From Leucobacter insecticola (GTDB lineage: Bacteria > Actinomycetota > Actinomycetes > Actinomycetales > Microbacteriaceae), in contig NZ_CP049934.1 of NCBI RefSeq assembly GCF_011382965.1, positions 1,550,001-1,614,000 on the forward strand: a stretch of 64,000 bases of DNA. Direction: 5' to 3'. This document shows, piece after piece, positions 55,276-64,000 of the stretch (position 1 is the first letter of the stretch; each line of letters opens with the position of its first letter). The notes under the pieces were generated by a model. The model saw only the letters and a program-made list of their open reading frames with translations, was not told where the DNA came from and searched no databases. Made by a program: the position numbers and the translations under genes.

Positions 55276-56377
55276 TTCGCCTCCCTCGTCTCTGCGGTGG
55301 GGGAAGCTGGACGCACTGTTCCGTCGAATCGGTGCGGATCGAGGTCATAGCCGAAGTAGCGCGGGCCCACCATGCTGATTGCGGCGGGGGAATGCCATCG
55401 CTCGTCGGCCGGAGAGGTGATGACACGCACGCGTTGGCCATAGCGCAGCCCCTCGGTGGTCACCGGTTCGCCGCTTTCATGCTCGAGCACCATGATGAGG
55501 TCGGGGGTGGTAGTGAGTACTTGTCCGTTGAGCTCAGCGACGAGGTGCTCGTTCTGGAAAGAGATTGTGAGCGTATCGTCCCCCTCCGAAATAGTTGCCC
55601 GGCCGCGGGCAAACCCGCTCGTTGTGGCTCGTTCAACGTCGGTGACTTTGCCACCAAAGATCGCTCGCCCACCGAGTAGCCCAATCACCTTTTCAACCGG
55701 GTCGACTTTGGCAACGCGCGCGTCAACGATCGCCCGGCCGACGTTGGCGCACAGGGTGAGCGAGTCTCGCACGAGTGCCTGTTTCGCGGTGGCCCCAGAC
55801 ATATGGAAGCCGGAGAGCATGATTGAGCACCCCATTTCAACAGCGGCGACACGGATGATGCGCTCGCCCCAGGCATTGTTGATTGTGCGCAGCACGCCAA
55901 CGTTGCCCTTTTCGTCGGAGTAGGCGAGAGGCGAAGCGGAGACGCCGTAGAGCGTAGGAAGTACCATCTGCAGCTCAGGGAAGGCGCGGCCCATGCCATC
56001 GCCATCGATCAGAGGAAGCCCGAGCGCGGCTGCGGCGGCGATGGGGATCGTCGAGTTTACGCCGCCGATCTCAATGCACATGATGTGAGTAATGGGGCTG
56101 CCATAGTGTTCGCTCAGCTCGTGCACTGGCCGAATAACCTCGTCGAGGCTCGGCAACTTTTCGATCATTACCGTCGGAGCCCGAGCATCGATACGTTTGC
56201 GACGATCGCGTCGTCGGGAACCTCATCGAGAGAGACCACAGTAACGTCACCGTGTCGTCGCAATGCTTCCTTAGCGAGCAAGCCGCCGACGTAGGGATCA
56301 CCGCCGCCACCTGTGCCGAGCGTCGCTGATCCCCGCGCGATATCGTCAATATCACTGACTGTGATTGTCCAACTCAC
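55272..56377 (-). pseudogene. DUF917 / S-methyl-thiohydantoin desulfurase family protein C, one frameshift
   Basis: A DUF917 protein of about 368 residues, close to B: LGTGGGGDPYVGG, then VSMLG, then APTVMIEKLPSLDEV, EIGGVNSTIPIAAA, DGDGMGRAFPEL, FARGRATISEGDD. The two parts are in different frames; one base added to the CCC at 56180-56182 (G run in the gene) joins MLG to APTVMIEK exactly as in B. It overlaps the hydantoinase-like gene by 4 bp and B by 4 bp. Being translationally coupled on both sides, it is probably a working part of the operon if the indel is an error. Confidence 0.82.
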
Positions 56378-57927
56378 CGCGCCGCCTCCATGCTGAGATC
56401 GCCGACAGCCTTGACACGGATCCGGGTGGCGTTGCCTGGCAAATAGGGAATCGGTACCTCATCAAAGTCGATAATTGTTACGGAGCTGGGCTTCGCACCT
56501 GCAGCAACTGCCTTCTCAATGGCCTCTGCGCGCACGGCGGTGATGGTGTGTTCTCGCTGACCGGGAGCAACCGAGTACACCTTGTCGATTTCACCACCGA
56601 CCTGCGCGATGGACGCGCCAATCGCGTTCGCGACCGCGTAATTCTCTGGCTTTGATACGGTGCCAAATAGAGGTAGCTCGTCAGGCAGAAGTAGGGATCC
56701 ACCGCCAACCGCGACGACGGGGATGGGGTCGGGGGATGTCCGCATGCGATCTACAGCTTCGGCGACACGCTCGGCGATTCGGTCGAGTACCCGCGCCACG
56801 AAGGTGGGGTCGAGATGAGCCACTTGAGAACGGTCTCCAATGTCTGCACGGCCCGCTGCGACCGCAATGTCCGTCGCAGTGAGTGTTGATCCTCCGAATA
56901 CGAGAGCCTCAGAAGACAGTCGGTAGCCAACTGACTCGGGCCCGACCTCGGCGGTCTGCTCGTTGACGATGCTGCCCCCACCGATCCCGAGAGAGAGCAC
57001 ATCTGGCATACGAAAGTTGGTTCGTACGCCCGCGACCTTTACCTCGTTGGCGGTCTCTCGTGGGAAGCCGTTGATGAGCAGTCCAACATCGGTCGTTGTG
57101 CCACCCACATCGATGACGGCGCAGGTTGTGAGCCCGCTCGTGAGCGCAGCACCGCGCATCGAATTCGTTGGACCGGAAGCAAATGTCGCAACGGGGTAGC
57201 TGCGCACGTAGTCCTCGTCCATGAGCGTCCCGTCATTCTGGCTGAGAAAGATCGGGGCCTCGATGCCTTCCGCTCGAACTGCGGCGGTGAGCCCGTCAAC
57301 GATTTCCGAAGCGAGCTCGCGTAACGCTGCGTTGATGACGGTCGCGTTTTCTCTCTCGAGTAGGCCGATCCGTCCGATTTCGTAGGACAGCGAAATGGCG
57401 ACGTCGTCCCCAAGAACTTCGCGGATGATCTCAGCAGCGGCGACCTCTAGATCGTGGTTCACTGGGCTAAAGACAGAGGAGATCGCGACTGATCGGATAC
57501 CGTGTTCGCGCATGTCTGCCGCATGAGCCCGGAGCTCGTCAACGTCGATCGGGCTGATTGGGCGTCCGTCGAATTCATAGCCGCCATGGGCCAAGTAGCT
57601 TCGTGCGTTGATCGCGGCGACAAGCTCTTCTGGCCAATCAATGAGCGGCGGCAGTGCCTGCGTCGCGGGAAGACCGAGCCGAAGCGCCGCGGTCGGTGCG
57701 AGCCGCTTCGCCTGGACGAGTGCGTTGATGAAGTGTGTGGTCCCGATCATTACCGCGGTGATTTCGGAGCCCGCAAACCTGTGCTTCTCGCGTAGACCCG
57801 AGATCGCTTGGACTATACCTTCCGTTACGTCGGGTGTTGTCGTGTGCTTTATCCCGACCAGGGTTTGGGTGCCGTCCATAAGGACTGCGTCCGTGTTGGT
57901 GCCACCGACGTCTATCCCGATATGCAT
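56374..57927 (-). CDS. Hydantoinase/oxoprolinase family protein (HyuA-like)
   Basis: A 517-residue HyuA-type protein with an actin-like ATPase fold: N-terminal DVGGTNTDAV, IGTTHFINALV, then VIDVGGTTTDVGLL and GIGGGSIV. These ATP-dependent ring-opening enzymes cleave hydantoins or oxoproline. At 517 residues it is a HyuA_N + HyuA_A protein without the long HyuB part. In many genomes such a gene precedes one or two DUF917 genes; here it precedes three. It follows the NCS1 permease gene by 38 bp. Likely role: hydrolysis of a (thio)hydantoin-type ring after uptake. Confidence 0.87.
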   Translation of the reverse strand: MHIGIDVGGTNTDAVLMDGTQTLVGIKHTTTPDVTEGIVQAISGLREKHRFAGSEITAVMIGTTHFINALVQAKRLAPTAALRLGLPATQALPPLIDWPEELVAAINARSYLAHGGYEFDGRPISPIDVDELRAHAADMREHGIRSVAISSVFSPVNHDLEVAAAEIIREVLGDDVAISLSYEIGRIGLLERENATVINAALRELASEIVDGLTAAVRAEGIEAPIFLSQNDGTLMDEDYVRSYPVATFASGPTNSMRGAALTSGLTTCAVIDVGGTTTDVGLLINGFPRETANEVKVAGVRTNFRMPDVLSLGIGGGSIVNEQTAEVGPESVGYRLSSEALVFGGSTLTATDIAVAAGRADIGDRSQVAHLDPTFVARVLDRIAERVAEAVDRMRTSPDPIPVVAVGGGSLLLPDELPLFGTVSKPENYAVANAIGASIAQVGGEIDKVYSVAPGQREHTITAVRAEAIEKAVAAGAKPSSVTIIDFDEVPIPYLPGNATRIRVKAVGDLSMEAAR

Positions 57928-57965
57928 GTTGATCGCTTCCTTGTGAATAGATGGAGTAAGGATGT

Positions 57966-59270
57966 TTAGCGGGTGGTCGCGGCACCGAGCGGGCGCACCC
58001 AGCCGAGCTTGCCCGCAACGATGTACAACACCATCGATATGACAAGCGAGAATACCGCGGGGATACCCCAGGTGATGAAGTAGCCGGTGACTGCGGAGAA
58101 GAGCCAGATGGCGATCGTGGCCGGGACGATACGAGGCGCCGTTGCGGGGAGTGTACCCGCGGCACGTGACTCCTCGAGTTCGGGGCGCCAGTGCTTGACC
58201 ACAAAGTACTCAGCGACCATGATGCCTGCGATTGGGGGAAAAGCTACTGACAACACGATGAGGAACTCAGTGAACTGGCCAAGGATTCCGGCGGCCGCAA
58301 GCACTGAACCGACGACACCGAGCACAATAGTCGCTGTACCTCGATTGAGATTTCGCCCGAAGGCCGTCGAAATGAAGTTGACGAGCCCGAGCGTTGATGA
58401 GTAAAGATTCCAGTCGTTGATCTTGAGGGTGCCCGTGATCACGATAAACAGGCCGACGAGCCCCACCGATGAGGTAATTATCGCAACGATATTCCCGCTG
58501 GCCGCCGCGTGCGCGAGCAGCACCCCGGCGAGACCGATGACGAACTCGCCGAGCGTGACCCCTACGACCGTTTGTTTCACAACGTCGATGCTCGAACGGT
58601 TAAAGCGTGTCATGTCAGCGGAAATGATCGCGCCGACGATGAGCCCGCCCGCCACGATGCCAGTACCGGCCCAGACACTCATGGACGGTCCTGGAGCAGG
58701 GTCAGTGAGGAGCTCGCCGAGATCATGACGGGATAGTTCGCTGACCACTGACCAGCCGACGAGAATGAGGAACAGAGGGACGGTGACGTTCGCGAGCCAC
58801 TGCATACCTTTGAACCCAAACGCGACGACGGCGGTCACTGCGAGGCCAAACACCAGACTCCAGGCCCACACTGGCATCACGCCCGGCATAAGGCTGTCGA
58901 GTGATTCCGCTGAAATCGCTGACTGTACGCCAAACCAGCCGATGAGGCTGATGCCGATCGCCAGACCGACCAGTGAAGCTCCAATTTCACCAAACCCTGT
59001 CCAGCGGGCAAGAAGCGCGGTATTCAGCCCCTCACGTTGCCCAATGATGCCAACAAAAACGATGACCGTCTCAAGCACGATTGACCCGAAGAGAAATGCG
59101 AGCGCTGCCTCTCCGAAGGTCATCGAGTACCCGAGTGTGGCACCAAGTAGAAACTGCGAGAGCGCGGAGACCTGCCCAAAACGTTGCACGGCAATGCCAA
59201 ACCAGTGTTTTTGAGACGCGGAATCGACTCTCGTGAGGGCGAAGTCATCGCCGTGTGTGATGCGGGACAT
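57966..59270 (-). CDS. NCS1 family permease (CodB-like)
   Basis: A 434-residue membrane transporter of the NCS1 nucleobase-cation-symport family, with about 12 helices. The N-terminal cytoplasmic segment and SADMTRFNRS match CodB-type cytosine permeases, and the last cytoplasmic segments have EYFVVKHWRPE. NCS1 members take up cytosine, allantoin, hydantoins or similar rings with H+ or Na+. It heads the operon, so it is the likely importer of the heterocycle handled by the hydantoinase and DUF917 proteins. Confidence 0.88.
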   Translation of the reverse strand: MSRITHGDDFALTRVDSASQKHWFGIAVQRFGQVSALSQFLLGATLGYSMTFGEAALAFLFGSIVLETVIVFVGIIGQREGLNTALLARWTGFGEIGASLVGLAIGISLIGWFGVQSAISAESLDSLMPGVMPVWAWSLVFGLAVTAVVAFGFKGMQWLANVTVPLFLILVGWSVVSELSRHDLGELLTDPAPGPSMSVWAGTGIVAGGLIVGAIISADMTRFNRSSIDVVKQTVVGVTLGEFVIGLAGVLLAHAAASGNIVAIITSSVGLVGLFIVITGTLKINDWNLYSSTLGLVNFISTAFGRNLNRGTATIVLGVVGSVLAAAGILGQFTEFLIVLSVAFPPIAGIMVAEYFVVKHWRPELEESRAAGTLPATAPRIVPATIAIWLFSAVTGYFITWGIPAVFSLVISMVLYIVAGKLGWVRPLGAATTR

Positions 59271-59395
59271 AAATATCCTTGCTGAGGGCTCGAAACAGTT
59301 CTCTGAAGAGTATTTCTAGCCGCCTCGTGCTGACACGTGCGAAGTGCACAAACTTTATTAATTGTTGTGCAGGATGCCCCGCGCCTCGACCACCC

Positions 59396-61125
59396 TCAGT
59401 GCTCAGTGGGCGGTGTGAGCCGCGCCTCGTGTGCGTCGAGGGCGAGCTCCGCGCTCCGTAGAGCGTCGGAACTGTAGCTCCCAATGGCTCGTTCTTCGAG
59501 CAGTGCGTTGCGTTGCGCCTCGAGCGCGAGTCTCGCGTATCGGAGATAGCTTTGCGCGGGGGTTTCCTGCGCAGGCTCGACGATTGCCCCGGTTTCGTGG
59601 AGAGCGAGGGCGATGGGGGCGAGAGCATTTCGCGCGCTTGCGCGAGCCCTCGCCACCGCTGACTCTGAAGCCCGGGTGTTACCTTTCGCAAGCTCATTCG
59701 CGTGCGCATCATCAATCGCCTCATTCGCCGCCTCGATGAGGTCCTTGCTCAGCGCCGCTAGCTCCCCTGCGCTCGCGCCGGCCCCCGCGCCTTTCGGCCA
59801 GAGCTTGCGGATTACCAACGGAAGTGTGAGTCCGTGAAAGAGTAGCGTGACCACCGCTACTCCGAAGGCCACCAGTATGAGCTGGGCTCGATACGGGATC
59901 CCAATCGGAATGGATTGTGCCGCGGCGAGGGTGACGACTCCGCGCATGCCGCTCCAGGAAAGCACAACGCCCTCGCGCACGCCGAGGCGCTGTTCGCGCT
60001 CGTGGGCGAGATCCGCTTTCGACCTCTGCTCTAGTAGTTCGATCCTGCGCAGTCGCCGTGTGCTCGGGCTTGCTTCGTTGCGCACGCGCTGGGCAAACGC
60101 CGCGATGCCGTTGCTGCGTTGCTCGTAGACCTGCGAGGTGCGGCGCATGGACGCGATCATCGGCACCATAAAGATGGCGCGGAAGAGGATCAGGATCGCG
60201 ACCACAAGGAGTGCGATCAGCGCCACATGTTCGAGTTTCAGCGAGCTCTCGCCCACCTGTTCAACGAGCGCGTGGAGCTGCAGGCCCATAACCAGAAACA
60301 CGCCATTTTCGAGCGCGAACTGCACGGTCCGCCAGTTGAGACGCTCGTTCATGCGCGCGGTTGCGCTGAACCTGCGAGATGCGTGGTGGCCCGTGTACAG
60401 CCCCGTGACCACCACGGCGAGCACCCCCGAAGCGTTGAGGGCTTCAGCCGGGATAAACGCGACGAACGGCACCACAAAGGAGATCATCGTGTCGTACACG
60501 GGGTTTTGCAGTTTGGACCTGACCCACACGGTCACGAGACCCATGACAAGCCCGATGCCAATGGCGGCGGCGACCGAATATGCGAACGAACCCGCAGCAT
60601 CCCAGAAGACGAAGCTTCCGGCGACCGCGGCGACCGCGGTTTTGAGGAGCACCAGCGAAGTGGCGTCATTGACGAGGCTTTCGCCCTCAAGGATCGACAC
60701 CACCCGATCGGGCATGCCGAGCCGCTTACCGATGGAGGTTGCTGCGACGGCATCGGTAGGGCTGACCACCGCGCCCAGAGCCACCGCGACCGGAAACGGG
60801 ATCACCGGGATCACCAGGTGAATGATCCCCCGATGCCCACGGCCGAGAGAATCACGAGCAGCACTGACAGACCGACGACGGGGCGAATATTGCGCCTGAA
60901 ATCGATCAGGGGCACGTTGACTGCGGCTGCGTAGAGCAGCGGCGGCAGGATCCCGAGCAACACAACCTCGGGGTCAAGCTCGATCAGAGGCATAAACGGC
61001 ACATACCCGGCGCCGATCCCCACCACAACCAGCAGGAGCGGGGCCGCGACGCCGATACGGCCTCCCAGAATGGACACGCTGACGAGTAACACGACACCTG
61101 CGACGGCGATGAGTCCAAGTTCCAT
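59396..61125 (-). pseudogene. CPA1 family Na+/H+ antiporter, one frameshift
   Basis: A membrane protein of about 576 residues: 12 or so helices and the ion-binding SPTDAVAATSIG and EGESLVNDATSLVL motifs of NhaP/CPA1 antiporters, then a long cytoplasmic tail with coiled-coil-like segments (about 400-570). One base added to the C5 run at 60827-60831 (G5 in the gene) joins the first 100 residues (ILPPLLYAAAVNVPLIDFRR) to the rest as VGIGGIIHLVIPVIP. It expels Na+ (or K+) in exchange for H+. Monocistronic. Confidence 0.85.
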
Positions 61126-61304
61126 TTTTCAAGTTTAGAGCCCGAGCGAGGGGGACCCGCGCGGCAGTTGCCAGGGAATTGCAGGAAAGCCTTGCTACTG
61201 CGAGGCGATGGACAAGTGGGCCAAAAACTGCAAATAGTCTGTGAAGAGGCAGGTGGAATCGGTTTCTTAGACGGTGCTTAGAATCCGCTTCAGAGCATGG
61301 TCAC

Positions 61305-62767
61305 ATGACAACCTTGCAGAGCAATTTCGTGGAAACGGCGGCCGGTGTTCCTGCAACTCCAGGGGGCCCAGGCTCGCCGGGTGCGTTTTCCGTGCACGAT
61401 GCGTCCCGCGCCCGCCGCCGCACCGCGGTGTGGAACGGCTGCGCCCGCGCCGTGATTTGGGGCACCAGTATCGTGGCGGTGGCACTCTGGGTATCCGGGC
61501 AGGGCATTCAGAGCGTGCTCGGCTTCGATGCAGAGACCCTGAACAGCGTGAGTCGGCTGGCGGGGCTCGTATCAGCGAACCTACTGCTCTATCAGGTGCT
61601 GTTGATGGCACGGATCCCGCTCTTTGAAAAAGGATTCGGGCGCGATACGATCACTCGTTTCCATCGCATCGTCGGAATCTGGTCTGTCGTGCTGCTCGTC
61701 GTGCACGCAGTGCTCATCTGGCTGGGCTACGCCATCCAAGATGGGGTCGGGCTCTTCGCTCAGGCCTCCGACCTGCTGTGGAACTATCCGGGAATGTTGA
61801 TCGCGGTGATCGGCTCGCTGCTCGTGCTCGGGGTTGCAGTGAGTTCGGCGCGCCGATCCAGGCGGCGCGTGCGCTACGAATCATGGCATCTGCTGCACCT
61901 CTACGCCTATCTCGGTGTCGGCATGGCTGTGCCGCACATGCTTTGGACCGGGGCTGATTTCCTGGATTCGCCCGCGGCAACCGTCTACTGGTGGGGCTTG
62001 TGGATCGTCACCGTCATTTCCGTGGTGTTCTTCCGGGTACTTCGCCCGCTGTGGCGTGGCGCGCGGGCGGGGCTCCGCGTGGTGCAGGTGCGGCCTGATG
62101 GCAATTCCGCGGTCGCCGTTCGCGTGCAGGGGCGGGGGTCAGAAAGCTCGCGCCCAAGGCAGGGCAGTTTTTCGTGTGGCGCTTTCTCAACGGGGCTGGC
62201 TGGAGCAGGGGCCACCCGTTCTCGCTTGCGGCGGCTCCCACGGACACAGAGATGGAGTTGTCGGCTCGCATCGTCGGTGACGGCACCCGCCGCCTTGCCA
62301 GCATTCGACCGGGGACTCGCGTCATGGTGGAGGGTCCCTTCGGTCTGTTTACCAATGATCAGCGTCGTCATCCGCGCGTCCTCATGCTGGGTGCCGGCGC
62401 GGGCGTCGCGCCGCTGGTGTCGCTCCTTGAGGCAGGCGACTGGTTGCCGGGTGAAGCCGTGCTGGTGACTCGGGATCACGACCCGGCTGGGCGTATCCGA
62501 GGCGACGAGATCGCGCGGCTCTGCTCTCAGCGGGGCCTGCAGCACTACGTGCTTGATGGTCCGAGGGCGCAGGGAGGAAGCAGCTGGATTTCGTCGGCTG
62601 CGGCCGGCTGGGATGGCGCCGAGCTGTTGCGCTATTTCATGCCTGGAGGCGGCGCGAGCGACGTGTTTGTGTGTGGCCCTGAGGCATGGATGCGAAGTGT
62701 GATCCGTGACCTTCGTCGGCTCGGAGTGCCTGCGAAAGACATTCATTCAGAACTGTTCACGGTGTGA
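61305..62767 (+). pseudogene. Ferric-reductase-like transmembrane oxidoreductase, one frameshift
   Basis: A protein of about 487 residues. The N-terminal half has six membrane helices with heme-ligand His residues in FHRIVG, VVHAVLIWLG and ESWHLLHLYAYLG, the ferric reductase/NOX domain. The C-terminal half is a ferredoxin-NADP reductase module with FAD site GHPFSLAAAP and NAD(P) site MLGAGAGVAPL and VCGPEAWM. The halves are joined by adding one G to the G5 run at 62134-62138. It should move electrons from NAD(P)H across the membrane to the FMN-binding protein that follows. Its stop is 29 bp before that gene. Confidence 0.87.
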
Positions 62768-62796
62768 TCAGACGTGTACGAACCGGGAGGAAGACA

Positions 62797-63426
62797 ATGA
62801 AACGGATACTGACAGCGGTGTTTGCGACGCTGGGCTTGCTGGTGCTGGTGATGAGTTACCGCACGTCGCTCGGGGTCGCTGATCCTGCCGCGGTGTCGCC
62901 GACGATCCAGACAGATATGACCGATCAGGCAGCGCTCGTGCCAGATCAAGCGGCTGCGCAGCCGCCGCGTCGAGACGACGATCACGATGACGATGATGAC
63001 GACGATCATGACGACGATCATGACGACGATCATGATGGTGACTCTTCTCGGAGCACGTCTCGCGCGGGGAGCACGGGCAGCACGGGAAACACAGGGGGCA
63101 CGGGCAGCACGGGGAGCACGGGGAGCACGGCGACCGGCGGGACCCTCACCGATGGGAGGTTCACCGGCTCTGCGGTCTCGACGAAGTATGGCAATGTGCA
63201 GGTTGTCGTCACGGTCGCGAGCGGCAAGATTACGCAGGTGTCCGTGCCGCAGTATCCGTCGTCGAGCGCGAAAGATCAGCGCATCAACTCACGAGCCATC
63301 CCGCAGCTTGTCGACGCGACGCTGCAGGCGCAATCCGCCAATGTCGACATGGTGTCGGGGGCGACGTACACGTCCACGGGCTATCAAAACTCCCTGCAGA
63401 GCGCCATCGATCAGGCCCGCAAATGA
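62797..63426 (+). CDS. Exported FMN-binding domain protein with low-complexity linker
   Basis: A 209-residue protein: an N-terminal signal/membrane segment, a linker, and a C-terminal FMN-binding domain. The covalent-flavin motif is SGATYTSTGY, where ApbE attaches FMN to the second Thr or Ser position. The linker first carries an Asp/His-rich tract coded by 12-bp repeats (about 62980-63038), then a Gly-Ser-Thr tract coded by 9-bp repeats (63068-63130). The Asp/His tract may bind divalent metal; the second is a flexible spacer. GGAGGAAGACA precedes the ATG. Its stop overlaps apbE by 4 bp. It would carry electrons outside the membrane. Confidence 0.88.
   Translation: MKRILTAVFATLGLLVLVMSYRTSLGVADPAAVSPTIQTDMTDQAALVPDQAAAQPPRRDDDHDDDDDDDHDDDHDDDHDGDSSRSTSRAGSTGSTGNTGGTGSTGSTGSTATGGTLTDGRFTGSAVSTKYGNVQVVVTVASGKITQVSVPQYPSSSAKDQRINSRAIPQLVDATLQAQSANVDMVSGATYTSTGYQNSLQSAIDQARK
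62980..63038 (+). repeat. 12-bp tandem repeat coding Asp-Asp-Asp-His units
   Basis: At least three copies of the unit GATGACGACGATC-type 12-mer, coding an Asp/His-rich tract in the same protein. A metal-binding role is possible but unproven. Confidence 0.7.
63068..63132 (+). repeat. 9-bp tandem repeat coding Gly-Ser-Thr spacer
   Basis: About seven copies of a GGCAGCACG-like unit, with a few changed bases, inside the FMN-binding protein gene. Length changes by slippage would keep the frame and alter spacer length. Confidence 0.7.
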
Positions 63427-64000
63427 CACACGAGGCGCAGAGAAAGGCGGCCGCCACCGCCGAGATTATGGGCACGATGGTGAGCGTGCAAGTGATCGGC
63501 GCGGATCAGGCCGACCCGGATGTTTCGGCGGCGATATCTGACTGTTTCGCACAGTTGCGCGATGTTGACCGGGTGTTTAGTCCTTATCGAGCCGATTCAG
63601 ACGTCTGCAGGATTCAACGCGGCGAACTCGACATCGTCTCGGCCGACCCCCGTATGGCCGAGGTTGTCGACGCGTGCGCGCGGGCCGAGGTGCAGACGCG
63701 GGGCCGATTTAGCGCGAACTGGCGGGGAACGTTTGATCCGACCGGCTATGTCAAGGGGTGGGCGGTGGAGCAGGCGCAACGCCTGTGTTTACTGCCGCTG
63801 CTGGAAACCGGGAAGGCGATCGCGGTTGCCCTAAATGCCGGAGGGGACATGCAGCTTTCCACTGCTGCTGACGCGTCGTGGGAATGGCGGATCGGGATCG
63901 CGGATCCGCGCCGCGCAGGCCACCTTGTGTCCACCCTAGAGATACGCAATGGCGCTATCGCAACGTCAGGGCCTGCCGAACGCGGAACTCACATCGTGGA
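63423..64000 (+). CDS. apbE: FAD:protein FMN transferase (ApbE), partial at window end
   Basis: The first 192 residues of ApbE; the frame is open to the window edge. Visible family features are MGTMVSV at 16-22, DPTGYVKGWAVE, LNAGGDMQ and ATSGPAERGTHIV. The enzyme uses Mg2+ and FAD to attach FMN to Thr or Ser in an SGATxT/S motif, and the gene before it encodes such an acceptor; the start codon overlaps that gene's stop in an ATGA. In Actinobacteria ApbE acts on the outer face of the membrane, but no signal peptide is seen here, so export by another route or cytoplasmic action is possible. Confidence 0.9.
   Translation, partial: MTHEAQRKAAATAEIMGTMVSVQVIGADQADPDVSAAISDCFAQLRDVDRVFSPYRADSDVCRIQRGELDIVSADPRMAEVVDACARAEVQTRGRFSANWRGTFDPTGYVKGWAVEQAQRLCLLPLLETGKAIAVALNAGGDMQLSTAADASWEWRIGIADPRRAGHLVSTLEIRNGAIATSGPAERGTHIV

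Noticed and set aside
6083..62767. Phase variation or programmed frameshifting as the cause of the many frameshifts
   Set aside because: The runs are only 3-5 bases, are scattered over unrelated genes, and nearly all lack one base; error is simpler.
62980..63132. Possible CRISPR-like array
   Set aside because: The repeats are 9 and 12 bp, contiguous and in frame within the FMN-binding protein; there are no spacers.

Overview
This window looks like a high-GC actinobacterial chromosome, most likely Microbacteriaceae (Leucobacter-like). The reasons are the G/C-rich third codon positions, GTG starts, an AldR-type Lrp regulator divergent from alanine dehydrogenase, PucR, IclR and AraC regulators, and many catabolic genes. 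The genus is inference. No rRNA, intact tRNA, integrase, transposase or CRISPR array was recognised.

Layout. 1-6 kb (minus strand): start of a LivH-type permease, its substrate-binding lipoprotein, a MoaF-family protein, an AraC regulator, and a kinase plus class-III PLP enzyme pair that resembles ethanolamine kinase and O-phosphoethanolamine phospho-lyase. 6-9.4 kb: TetR regulator, DUF1622 membrane protein, ThDP-dependent enzyme. 9.4-22.4 kb: a peptide-type ABC uptake system (binding protein, two permeases, fused ATPase) interrupted by iclR, a toxin-antitoxin block, a 3-hydroxybenzoate 4-monooxygenase (mobA-like) and a small cupin; then a P1/DmpA peptidase and a GNAT. 22.4-27.3 kb: a foldback mini-element, a second and third cupin paralogue, two AraC regulators and an aldehyde dehydrogenase. 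27.4-35 kb (housekeeping-like): DUF4349 lipoprotein, MFS exporter, DEAD-box helicase, TrkH/TrkA potassium uptake and a GNAT-AAA+ fusion. 35-41 kb: a second vapBC pair, a TM0106-type nuclease-helicase and an aminotransferase. 41-47 kb: Zn-alcohol dehydrogenase, unknown protein and APC permease, divergent from a YtcJ-type amidohydrolase, then a third AraC of the same subfamily. 47-51.6 kb: a PucR regulator, an unknown protein with a structured upstream region, and ald with its Lrp-type regulator. 51.5-59.3 kb: a tightly coupled operon of NCS1 permease, hydantoinase-A-like protein, three tandem DUF917 (thiohydantoin desulfurase family) paralogues and PucR. 59.4-64 kb: CPA1 Na+/H+ antiporter, then a ferric-reductase-like oxidoreductase, FMN-binding protein and ApbE, which suggest flavin-based trans-membrane electron transfer.

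A global feature of this sequence is the number of single-base frameshifts in otherwise conserved genes. I count about 16 in 13 genes. Nearly all are explained by one base missing from a short G, C or A run. I read these as sequencing or assembly indels rather than true gene decay. The affected genes are listed as pseudogene-type entries spanning the reconstructed gene, except the ThDP enzyme, whose main frame is intact.

The window as a whole reads as modular catabolism of amines, aromatics and (thio)hydantoin-like heterocycles, each module with its own transporter and regulator. The least described elements are the three paralogous cupins, the triple DUF917 operon, the foldback element at 22.4 kb and the alternatively pairing structure at 49.3-49.45 kb.
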